NCBI GenBank assembly: GCA_026874595.1
Contig: CM049317.1
Span: forward strand, 49,808,401 to 49,872,400
Direction of reading: 5' to 3'
DNA length: 64,000 bases
Source of the DNA: Sipunculus nudus
Lineage: Eukaryota > Annelida > Sipuncula > Golfingiida > Sipunculidae
Every line of letters starts with the position of its first letter. The stretch's first letter is position 1. The translations under genes were made by a program, and so were the position numbers. Under the pieces are notes generated by a model. It did no database searches. It had not been told where the DNA came from and worked only from the letters and a program-made list of their open reading frames with translations. Shown in pieces: positions 9,524-20,052 of the stretch.

Positions 9524-12500
9524 TTAATAAGGCAGTGGAGATTTCCACTTATTCTCATGCTGTTGCAATTTTTCTCTTTTGAGAGCGATATATTTTTCAA
9601 TATTATGTATTTCTTTAATAAACATTTTACACTTCCTAGCCTTTGGTTGTCCTCTTCTACATCTACTAATATATAAGTACTTTTGATAAGTAAAGTCATG
9701 AAATTCAACCATCTTGTAGTGTAACATCCTAAGATAACATTATCGGCTGACCATATAAATGTTGTTTCAACTGCTACATATGATTTTAATATAGAAAGAA
9801 TATCAATCCAGATTAATCTGAAAAGCAACACTCCCAAAATATGTGTAAAATGGTTTCATCCTCATTTTTGCAAAAACTACATTCTGCAGAGTTAAATATA
9901 TTTATCCTATAAAGAAAAGGGTTAGAAGTAATTCTGCGGTGTAGCATATAAAATTGGAACATCCTTAATTTTACAGATATGGTACAGTTAAATATATTAC
10001 TGAAACCTTTATATAATTTCTCTTCAGATTTTGATTGTAGGTCAGATTCCCAATTTTTGATTGCAGAAGTTGGCTTCTCCAGGTTCTTCTGAATCACCTT
10101 GGTGTATACACATTTAGTCAGATATTTAGTCCTGATTATTCTATCAAAGTTAAAATTATAAGGCATGGTAATTATTCCTGGTTTTTTCGGTTTCAAATAA
10201 GATTTACCATTGTTTTAGGATGGCATTAATTATTCCTTTATATGGTATAATATCTATTTTAACATTAACTTTAATGACATAGCTCATTATGTTTTAACCA
10301 AACATTTTTTGCACCATCTGTTTTAATTATGTCAGAGATATATTTTATCCCTGCCACATAATGATTTAAGACATATAACTTTCCTTCCTCTTTTAATGTG
10401 AGAATTGAACCATATGATTTGATTTTTAATGTCTGCGCAAGTTAATGCTGAGTGGTAATTATATATACACCAAGATTGAATTACATGGTTTTACAAATAT
10501 CTCTATGAGGTCATTTCTATGTAAACTGCACCTGAATGACTCATCAGACATCTTGAGACCTGGTGTGAACATTTGTCTCCACATATCATTTTCTGATTTA
10601 GACAGTATTCTTTTTATCCAAGCTATTTTTAATGTTATGTCCTGTGTTGGTAGATGTATCATGCTAAGCCCCCACAATCTATAGGTGCATAAATAATATT
10701 CCTTTTAACTGATTCTCTACCTTTATGCCATATGAATTTAAATAGCAATTTCTCTATTTCTTTCAAAATTTGTTTTGTTGGGGAAGGGAGAACTGATAAT
10801 AAATATATTACCTGGGAAATAAAGGAAACTTTTTATAATGGTAATTTTTCCCAGGGGTGTGAGTTTTCTGCGAGACCATACAAAAATCACACCCTTTATT
10901 TTTTGTATTTTTGGTGTATAATTTAACTGTACAAAATTTTTCATGGAAGGTGTTATAGTAATTCCTAGTAAATTTAATTGTTTGTCAGCCCAGGTCAAAC
11001 CAAAATTTGTAACTATGTCTTTTTCTTCATATTTCCCTTATTTGATCTTATAGCCTCTGCCAGTAATTCAATAGCAAGTATAAATAAATAAGGGGATAGG
11101 GGACAACCTTGCCTGACTCCTCTACTTACTTAAAAAAAGTCAGAGATATAACCATTATTTATAACACAGCTGGAGATGTTAGTATTCAATGTATTAATCA
11201 TAGAGATAGTATGCAAATCAAAGTTCATTAATTCTAAAATTTTATAAATATAATCCCATTCTAAAAAATCGAAGGCTTTTTCAAAGTCGACAGCTATGTG
11301 GAAAGCTTTTTCTTCGTTTTGTAATAAATATTCAGAAAGAGTCATAAACTTTGCAACATTTTCCCCTATATATCTTCCCTGCATAAACCCTGTCTGGTCC
11401 CCGTGAATTAAAGTTGGGAGAAACTGTTTTATTATGTTCGCAATGCATTTTGAATTAATTTTATAATCGCAGTTCAAGAGTGTAAGGATAAGATAAAGTT
11501 TATCTTTTCCTTTTTTTTGGGAGACGGCTAATTATACCCTGCCTCTGAGTTATTGATGAGAGCCCTGTACTAAAACTAAATCTGATGCTGTCCATATAAT
11601 GTCTCTTTATGTCATTCCAAAAATTTGTAAAACTCAACAGGGAAACCATCTGTCCCTGGCGATTTTCCATTTGCACATGTTTTTAACTATTTAATATTTC
11701 CTGTTCTGTGATTTTTGGAGACATTGTTTTTTTTAATTTATTCATTATATTATATTTTTCAAGAAAATTTTCAACTTTACTAACATCATGTTGTTGATTT
11801 GAAGTATAAAGTTCCTGGAGAAATACTTTTCTTTTCTCTAATGTTACATGTGGATTGTTTATTCTATTTCCATTTATAATAAGTTTACTGACAACCTTTC
11901 TGTTGTAATTCCTTTTCTCCATATATGAAGTATATTTTGTTGATTTCTCACCCTCCTCACACCACCTGGTTTTGCTTCTGATGGCGGCCCCCTGGTTTTT
12001 TCTTCTGTATACTTATATATTTGTTGTTCCATCTCTTTTAATTTATGTTTATTACGTTGCTCAGCGTCTGTAAATATTTTATATCTTTTTCTAACTTACT
12101 TATTTCTTCTCTGGTTTTCTTTTGTTTTTCTATGGCTGTGACATTTACATGTTCTCCGGATAGTCATTTCTATGGTATCCCATAATGAGGTAGGATTAGC
12201 TTCTTTATTTTCATTTACAGTGCTCAATATACAATCCTTTATTTGCTGCACGCATTCTTCATCATATAATCAGGAGGTATTGAATTTCCAAAATCCTGGT
12301 CCTCGTTTTCTTTCATGAGGTTCCATAAGTAGATCAATCCCTGAGTGATCTGTGTTATACCCTGGTAAAATACTAGCCTCTTTAGTAAGCCATAAAAGAC
12401 CCTTAGATATAAGATAAATATCTATACGACTCCCAGTATATGTTGGTTTATCCCTCATCCATGTGTAATGTCTATTTTGGAAGTGAAAATGTCGCCAAAC

Positions 12501-13010
12501 ATCATTTAAATCAAGTTCTTCGATCCATTCATTCATTAAATTAATAACAGTTGTGTTCCCTAGTTGCCCACTTGACTTACCTAATTTAGGATTTATAACG
12601 GTGTTCCAGTCACCTCCAACTATATTATTTTCATTGTGGCTCTGTGCTAAATTATCAAATAAATCGGAATAAAAGTCTGCTTTTATTTGGTTTGGTCCAT
12701 ATACATTTGCCAAATTAAGGCGAATGCCTTCTATAGTAATATCTAGCACTACCCTTCCATCTTTATCTTTGTGTTCGTTATGGATCTGATGTGACACACA
12801 GTTTTTTTATCAGTATTGCCACACCTCGGGAGTTGGTGGCTCCATGACTAAATATTATACTGTGGCCCCATTTCTGCTCTCCACTGATCAGTGGAGTTTG
12901 GAGAGCTGTGTGTCTCTTGGAGAAATATTATATTGTGACTTTTATTCTGCAACCAATAAAATAATTGTCTTCTTTTAGGGGTAAGACTAAGACCCATTAA
13001 GTGACATTAA
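9524..13010 (-). pseudogene. LINE ORF2 (endonuclease-reverse transcriptase), broken
   Basis: Read on the minus strand from about 13010. The endonuclease begins near FLQETHSSP, and the core is at 12270-12797 with NLANVYGPN, VGGDWNTVINP, SRIDIYLIS and TDHSGIDL, the metal-binding and catalytic stretches of APE-type LINE endonucleases. The RT N-terminal half is at 11130-11477 (QTGFMQGRYIGEN, VDFEKAFDFLEWDYI). The next block ([20 protein letters not shown], about 11060-11120) shows the conserved turn. Then comes LLGITITPS and FVWSRRKLTPLGKI (10738-10998), and the Cys/His end at 9813-10196. The C-terminal stop is at 9524-9526. The catalytic Y/F-A-D-D block expected between 11060 and 10998 is missing, so the copy is dead. 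Confidence 0.85.
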
Positions 13011-13035
13011 GTGAGAGTACACTGATATTACTCAT

Positions 13036-13330
13036 TCAAGTGTAGATAAAAGAGACTGTTATGATTGTTAATGTAATAGTGACAATTAATCTGTTATACC
13101 AAACAACGTGCTGGAATGGATTTGGGCAGACAGATATATTTGTCAGATAATAAACTGCACACTTACTGTTGAAAACGTTATAAAATTGGAAGCAATGTGA
13201 CCCTGTTTCTGATGCCGTGTCAATATCATCGTTGTTATAACATAATTCATTCACATTACGTATGATACCGCCAAAGGCATCATTGTCAATGACACTGTCA
13301 GTCGTTGGAATGGATTTGGTACAAGTTAAA
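13036..13330 (-). CDS. Possible terminal exon of a small cysteine-rich membrane or GPI protein
   Basis: A fully open minus-strand exon of 97 codons plus stop. It begins after a good acceptor (ACATTGTTTACAG, rich in T) at 13331. The peptide starts LTCTKSIPTTDSVIDNDAFG, continues with spaced cysteines (ELCYNN, SHCFQF, SKCAVY, SVCPNP), and ends in a hydrophobic C terminus (RLIVTITLTIITVSFIYT). The end resembles a GPI-attachment signal or a tail span. An internal donor (AACA|GTAAGT, 13170/13169) allows an alternative end. I do not recognise a family. It lies between the two ORF fragments of the LINE yet has no LINE similarity. No upstream exon was found. Confidence 0.35.
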
Positions 13331-13866
13331 CTGTAAACAATGTAAAATGTTTTTGGAGAAACAAAACATTACGAAAAACATCATACGTGCAAAAGAGGAA
13401 CTGAGACACAAATGACACAGAACATAAATATCCTAAATGATATGGATAATGTTAAAACAATACCATTATCCCGGTGCTGTCGAGTATCCGCTGTCCAAAC
13501 TCACAGAACAACTTAAAAACTTCTACTGAACCATGATTACTATTTACAGTCTCCTTTAACCGAGAAAGCTCAAACGACGTCTCGCTACCCTAGGTATGAT
13601 CGGGACAGTTCGGTGTAATGCAGGACCTGTTCGGCAATGTCCGTCATGGTCTCACGAACATTAACGAAAAGAACCGATCCTTCATCAGGGCGCACGGTTA
13701 GCTATTGCGAGTACATAGTGAGTTGTTTAGAGCGATGATGACCTTGAACGTAAACGTCGCCGTGGTTGGCGTCCCTGGATTACGTATATCCTTTCTATTT
13801 TGGGCTTTGGCCCCTAGATACGGCTTTGGTGTGTTCTACTTAGTTTTAGCGCCCATTAACGGTCAT

Positions 13867-14707
13867 TCAGTGTTCTGGTTCAGTCATTTCTGTTTCGTCA
13901 TGTGTTGTTGTCTGCGTTGGCTTTCCGTTTATGTATAGCTGCCCGCGCCAAAAACGAACCCGGTCTCCAGCGTTGAATGCGGCTAACATCTGGGGTTTCA
14001 GCTGTTGTTTTTGTTTATAATCTTTTGTAGTGAGGTCTCCCACCAATCTAACATCAGCGTTCTTCAAAGTTTTCTTTGCTGTAATCAATAGTTTGTTCCT
14101 CTCTGCTCTGCTGAAAAATCTGCATATGATGTGTCCTGGCCTGGGGCACTTATTGCCGACCCTATGGGCCATTTCAATTTTGTTTTGAATTTGCTCAAGA
14201 GACAAGTTCCCCATAAGTTTGTTTTCTGTAATATACGGATAACACCATCATCTGACCAAGCTTTTTCTTCCAATCCTATAATTCAGACATTCCACTCTCG
14301 CAGATAACGTTCCTGTTTATTGAGTTCATTTTCTAGCTGTGTCTGTAATTCCTTAATATTTTTTTTCTTCCTTATCTGCTGTTAAGTCCGCAACCTGTTT
14401 GTGCAGCGACTCCACTTTTTTGTTTTATGATAACTGTTTTTGTTTTATTGGAGCTGAGAAGCTCAAGGCTGGTTTCAAGTCCTGTGACTCTTGTATTTAA
14501 TCTCTTATTATCTTCTTTGAGGATGTCTATGGAAAGGGTCATTTCAGAACGGTACTTACTTAACTGTTCAGAGAGTTCCGTCTGTATGCCTTTCACTAGC
14601 TTCTCCATACTGTCCATACCTTGTTAGAATAAGTCTCTCATCTCTTGGGGTTTCATTTCAGGAGTATTTTCTGTGTCTGAAGCTTTTGGTAGCAAATATT
14701 GTTCCAT
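13867..14707 (-). pseudogene. LINE ORF1 (RNA-binding coiled-coil protein), broken
   Basis: Minus-strand frames give, in order, an N-terminal region from the ATG at 14705-14707 and a coiled-coil (MDSMEKLVKGIQTELSEQL to SIDILKEDNKRLNTRVTGLE, 14372-14617). Then comes an RRM/C-terminal domain (NKIEMAHRVGNKCP, IICRFFSRAERNKLL, GDRVRFWRGQLYINGK, 13867-14214), as in L1/Tx1-type ORF1 proteins that chaperone element RNA. A stop after the first 25 or so codons and several frameshifts break the reading frame. Confidence 0.8.
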
Positions 14708-15175
14708 ATTTGCTTCCCCAGGTTTTTCCTTGTGTTCTAGGAGTATTCCTATTGTGGTTTGGCATGGCATTTGTACACTTCAGGTTATGTAATAGCGGAG
14801 CCCGACGTGAACACGTCTACTTTAGTCCGACATGCTACCGGAAGTCCCACACCCGCCTGTCTTTAGATTCTATCATAGATACATTCAGTTCAGCTTCACA
14901 ATTACATACATTGGTTTTATTTTTTTTAATAATTCAGAGAGGCCAAAGACAAAAAAAAAGAAAGAAAAAAAAAAACTTAACTTAGCTCAAATCTTACGTT
15001 TCACTGGTCCGCCTGAAGCAAACTAAATAGAGTGGTATATCTAGAGTCCAGATATACCTGACGGCTTCCTAAACGCACATATAAAAAGGCCATTTGAAGT
15101 TTATTTTGATTAGAAAACCGAAGAAAAAGTCTTCACAGCTCAGATCTGAACCTTTTGTCAATGCGGATCAGAGTG

Positions 15176-15176
<1 letters not shown>
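14708..15176. other. LINE 5' flank and intergenic sequence
   Basis: Probably includes the LINE 5' UTR up to about 14840. An A-rich tract lies at about 14950-14975. No exon was recognised. Confidence 0.4.

Positions 15177-15233
<57 letters not shown>
15177..15233. repeat. (TA)n microsatellite
   Basis: A perfect TA run of about 56 bases. Confidence 0.95.
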
Positions 15234-15237
<4 letters not shown>

Positions 15238-15377
15238 CACATTCATCATGAGGCCCACATCTTCTATACCTACAGAAGCGTTTGTCGTTCTCTCAGGTAA
15301 CCATATGTTGCAGAATGAAAAATGTTAGGATTAGTTATGCTTTAATAAATAAGTCTTTAAACATATATTTCATATTT

Positions 15378-15540
15378 AAATTACGAGACCTGAAAAATGT
15401 ATGGTTAATTTAAAAATAGTTGGCTGTTTGCTCAAATTATTTATGCCAGACTCACCATTATGCCTCTTTTTTATCCGTTTAAATTACGAGACCTGAAACA
15501 TGTATGTTGGGCCAGACTCACCATTCTGCCTCTCTTTTAT
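15378..15540. repeat. Local direct duplication over a lectin exon end
   Basis: AAATTACGAGACCTGAAA occurs at 15378 and 15481. The segment GCCAGACTCACCATT (donor plus exon end on the minus strand) occurs at 15444 and 15511. The second copy is the true end of the CTLD exon 15522-15728; the first is a decoy copy of the same exon end and donor. Confidence 0.7.
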
Positions 15541-15728
15541 CCATTGGTTCTTCACGCATCCTACCCAGACCTCGGAGCAGTTAGTTGGAAGCTTTACACC
15601 ACGTATCTGAGTTGCTAACTTTGACCCCTGACCTTTACACGTCATGAAAGCAGAGTACCAATCATACGTCATTGTGTAGCAACGATGGTCCTCCTGGAAA
15701 CAATACGGTTTTGCACACTCTCGACATT
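15522..15728 (-). CDS. C-type lectin-like domain exon (N-terminal half)
   Basis: A 207-base minus-strand exon with a strong acceptor (TTTTTTTCCAG) at 15729 and donor AATG|GTGAGT at 15522/15521. It starts two bases before a codon and ends one base into one, the same phases as CTLD exon 2 of genes A and B. The peptide runs CRECAKPYCFQEDHRCYTMT, DWYSAFMTCKGQGSKLATQI, EVWVGCVKNQWIKERQNGE. It shows the long-form CTLD start (paired cysteines, aromatic, A-x-x-x-C, G-S-x-L-A) and the W-V-G and W-I-K positions before the second half. No stop or frameshift is present. Exons for the signal peptide and the second CTLD half were not found. Its transmembrane and tail exons are probably those at 8745-8859 and 7692-7949. 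Confidence 0.7.
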
Positions 15729-15800
15729 CTGGAAAAAAACAAATAAAACTATCGTTGTATTTGATTTGATGATTAAATGCACGATAAATTAAAAACTCCA

Positions 15801-18640
15801 CTAATCTTTATTAGACACTGGATTTCATAATTTCATAATGGCAATTTAATCAAAGATATGCACTTATTTCTAAATGATTGCGGAACATTACACACCTCCC
15901 ATTGAAGATTCTTTTGGCAAGTTATAATAATAGCCAAAACCGAACCGAAGAAGACTTTATCAAATATTTTAATTCTTTAATAGCTAGTTGTAAAAAAGTT
16001 TTCGTTAAATATATGAACATATAATTTAGAGGTTATTTCTTTGGAATAATTCATAACAACCAAACCTGACCATAACTATATAACTACCCTTTATTATGTG
16101 TTTCAAGCCGCCTTCCTGAGTCTCAGATGTAACCTTTTAGCTTAACCGAGCATCCCGTCACATAGAGGTTATTCCCAGGAACACGAAAAGCACCACAGCT
16201 TGAGCCCGACATGGATGGAATTACATGTGTATGGACTAAAATAAAATTTGAGATTAGTTTCATCTGTCTAAGACCATAGGTCTGATTCATAACCTTTGAT
16301 TCACACCTTCCGAGTCAGAGTCCAAGTCCGCCATCTTGAAGTGTTCCTGCCCAAGTCCACCATTCTGGATTCCGAGTCATTTGGAAACAGATTCCATGTC
16401 AGAGTGCTAGTCTAATATAAATCTCTTTCTTAACAGAAGTTAGAAATGGACATTTGAAAATACCATGTACATTTCTTTGTTTACAACATTATTTTTACTG
16501 GAACTTTCAATTAAATTTAGCACGTGATGCAGAGCCAGAGCTTAATCTGTAAATTTTTATTTCTCAACATTTTGTTAAGGGTTTGCACACGGACGCAAGT
16601 CTTTAGTTTATGGAGATGTATGCAAGTCTTTCAAGTATTTATATTAAACTCGAGATGGACTAGTTGTCTTTCGAGTCCTTACCTCGACTTCTGTTGTTAT
16701 AACCTCCGCGTCCGAGAGGAGGTCCGAGTCCAAGACCTTTGAGTGCAAATCAAAGTCCGACTCCCTAAAAAGTGGACTCGAGGTCTGACTTAAGTCCAAG
16801 TCCGGATTCGAGTCCTATGTCACAATACACAATAAAGGGATCCAAAAATTTTATAGTTTTAACTTAAACTGCCCTTATATTTTTTTGTTTATGTATGTTT
16901 ATTTTTAAATCATCCTTTCCTAATCAACGAATATATAATTCGATCAGCACAGAAAGTACACTTACTTTGAATTATTTATATTAAACTGTTATTTTTTAAC
17001 ATCTGTTATTGAAAATTATATTGAAATTATTTACAAATCATATAAAATTTCAGATTAAATTATACAGGATCAGACGGTTTTGTCAACAAGTTTGATTTAA
17101 TTGGAAACTAACTGAAACTGGTTTGTAATTCAAAGTGAGACTTAAAAAGAATATAACGTAATTGAATACATGTACAATGGAACTACGGAATTAAGACCAC
17201 CTTCGGAACAAGTGAGAATGGTCTTAATTTCGAGGTGGTCCTATTTCTGAACACATATTTTACATGATGTATAATGGGTAAATAATGGGTAGTAACCCGG
17301 GAATATTGGCCGAATAAGTTAATGCAAACACGGTTTTGGGAGCATCCAACAATAGGACCCCCTCCCCCCTCCCCCCCCCCCCCCCACACACACATAGCGG
17401 AGGCTTTCATTCTTTAGAATGCATATTTCTTGTTTAGATTTTAACCCTTGAATATAAGTGAATTATAGAAATTGTCAGATTAATAGCTGGATTCCGAAAA
17501 ATGATGAATCATCCAACATCATCAGTTATTTTAGTATTTTGGTCATTTCTCAAATCTGCAGTCTATTGATATTTCAGGATAAGTTTGGTTAATACATCAT
17601 ATATATTTACAGTTTGGACTAAGACCCTATTTTCTGGCAAAATTACACTCTTTTAGTTACCAAAATGTGGCCTTATTGGAAATAGGGGGGGGATATTCCC
17701 CCTGTCCCCCACCAAAGTGCTCGCATGGGAGGCAAATCTGTGAAAGGAAATAACCTTACATTCATGTGCTTACACCCTACAGTGCCGTTTTGGTCGGTCA
17801 GTCTGTTCCGTTGAATGTGAAAATATTCTTTTGCGATTTCCCTTAATTTCATGATACAGACTGATATATGTAAACCGTGAGATGTTGTATGTAAACAGGA
17901 AAAGGAGAATTTCCCACATAATCACAGCAGTCATCGATCCAGCTTCCACTGTCGATCTAACAATTGGGTCTTCATCTTTTGAGTGGCAAAATTGTTGCTG
18001 CTACCGAATATGCTAGACCCTAAAACACCTATCAGTCTAGTTTAACTGTAAATTATATCAGTGTACATATTTTTTAATTATTTTCAATTTATTTTTATTT
18101 TTTTGTCTTTTTTTAAATCTTTTTTGTTGATGGTGTAGTAAGCATAAGAAGCATGAACATTGTTCATTGGGCAATGTTATTTATTTAACTATTGAACAAT
18201 TAATAAACTATTACATTAGGCCTGGTCTTCCTTCTGTGTTAAAGGTTAGTGTATACGCGAATAACCTGTGTGAAATACAAAACATTTTATTGATGAGAAT
18301 ATTAATAAAATAAATCATTTTATACACATAAAGTTTTGTGAATTTTCATGTATTCTTCAGGCTTTTTTTTTTCTTCAATTTATCTTGGCGTATAAAGTAT
18401 ATGCATGACAGTATACATAGCTTTAATGCAGAAAAAACGTTCCAGAGGATCCCTCTCTTGCATTTCATTCTCTATTATCTGTACCAAAGACCAGAGTTGA
18501 TAAAATCAGTAAAACATAATGGGTATAATTATGAGAATATCGGAAAGAGGCCCGGAAACCTCTTTGTACCAGCTCGAAACATTCCTGTCGGAGATTCTGA
18601 TAGCATGCTGTGTTAGTGTAACCCCCATTAGGTGGGTTGA
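15801..18640. other. Non-coding stretch with 'gagtcc' degenerate repeat
   Basis: No gene supported. At about 16300-16400 and 16660-16815 the hexamer-like phrases 'gagtcc' and 'aagtcc' recur many times, a decayed simple repeat. C-rich and G-rich runs lie at 17352-17386 and 17683-17705. A short unit near 17172-17235 (GGAACTACGGAATTAAGACC) recalls Tigger ends but has no partner. Confidence 0.45.
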
Positions 18641-18965
18641 CCTTTCACCCCCCCCCCCCCCTCATTTTTTTCAATCTGTTCTGGTTCCTTTGGCGGCCTG
18701 GGCAGAGATAATGAAATCAATAGTTATTTCTGTATTGTCCTTGGTTAAATATTTATAATGTTTATGATAAATTATTGGATATTCACATTATCATTATTTT
18801 AATTCATGGTATTGCTGTCAGCAATATAACTGTAAAACGGTCAAAATAGTGGTACCATATACTATACTTGTGTATGCTTGTATGTATCCTTGTTCGTATA
18901 CGTTTATTAACTTTGTGTATATGTATGGTTTGATACCATCTACCAGAGACCATCTGTCTATTGGT
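18640..18965 (+). repeat. Dispersed repeat, copy 1
   Basis: About 300 bases resembling, in inverted orientation, 23905-24210. Shared blocks include ATTCATGGTATTGCT, TATAACTGTA, and GATACCATCTACC with GGTTTGATACC. Both copies begin near a G/C homopolymer and TGGTTC/TTCTTG. This is probably a short interspersed or foldback element of unknown class. Confidence 0.65.
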
Positions 18966-20040
18966 AAAAAAATTCTTGTATTGGTAGCACGACACGGTCC
19001 GTGACCTGGCTTTTGTTTCGTTCAGGTATATAAAAGTAACCGCAAGTTTTACGTGTTTGAGTTTTGAGTGTTCGGTGTGGCCTTACCGCTAAATGTATCT
19101 AAAACCGGTCAGAACAAGTTTTAGAAATAAACGACGTCAACCCGACGTTGTGTTTCCTTGCTCAGATCAACTGACACTAGCCCAATTCCTGACGATGCGG
19201 GGCGGTGCAATTGTCAAAATTGGGAACAAATTCTTGTAAATATCCTTTTGTTCGGTGAATCTCTGATTCAAATGAATATAGTATACAACAAGTTCATAAT
19301 TTGTATGAAAATCTCTAACCTGACTGTATCACTATAGATAATAAAGAATTCTCAGCGGAACTATTGGTTACACGCCACACCACTACGATCGTCCGCTTCA
19401 TCGGTCAGAGTTGAAACGAACGTTCTTAGAACATTTTGTGTCTTTGCACTAAGAAACGCTTCCACAGGCATAGATAAATATTTTTTATTCACAACAACAA
19501 TACATAAAGATGACAATAAAGTGGATAATAAATATAAAAATACATATATCTATCAAATATATGTTCATAAAATCTGCAAGTGTTAAAAAGCTATGAAAAA
19601 GGAGCACTAAAAAGTAACCCTACATTTTTGAGGTATACTTATTTCCATAGTGGACCTTAAGAACACATTTAACAAGATTGCAGACCATGCATATAATTTA
19701 GATAATTTATCATATTGATTAATTTCAAAGTGCTCACTAAGACTATCGAACATGAAAACACTTAAAAATGTACATATGTCGATCAGTAACATATATTAAA
19801 ATCTACGACTACGATAATATAAAAATTACAGTGATAATAATAGTTACATGTATAGTTTAAAACGACTGAGTGTTCATTATTAAAAAGTGACTACAGAATA
19901 ACTAATGAAACTTAGAGTAACAAAGACATTCATGTACCTGTGAGTTACATATATAAAAATACTGTGACTAAGAGTTTCATAGATAAAAAATGACCATGTA
20001 ATAAAAAATCCATTTTCCAGTTCCTTCATTTTCCCAAATA
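18966..20040. other. Non-coding stretch
   Basis: No gene seen. The part from about 19480 to 20040 probably contains the 3' UTR of the minus-strand LINE that ends at 20053. Confidence 0.4.
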
Positions 20041-20052
20041 AGTAGTCTTCGA

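Larger units (their letters stand above)
9524..14707 (-). mobile_element. L1/Tx1-type LINE, decayed and interrupted
   Basis: Two-ORF non-LTR retrotransposon on the minus strand. ORF1 lies at about 13867-14707 and ORF2 at about 9524-13010: AP-endonuclease, reverse transcriptase, and a C-terminal Cys/His region (CSFCKNEDETILHIFWEC). Multiple frameshifts and stops break both. About 850 bases between the ORFs (13015-13866) do not look like LINE and hold an unrelated coding-like exon. The element therefore either carries an insertion or is two separate fragments. It sits inside the probable intron of the receptor gene with exons at 15.5 and 8.8 kb. Confidence 0.85.

Noticed and set aside
17172-17235. 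Tigger-like terminal repeat
   Set aside because: Resembles CAGTGGAA-type ends only loosely and no matching opposite end was found.
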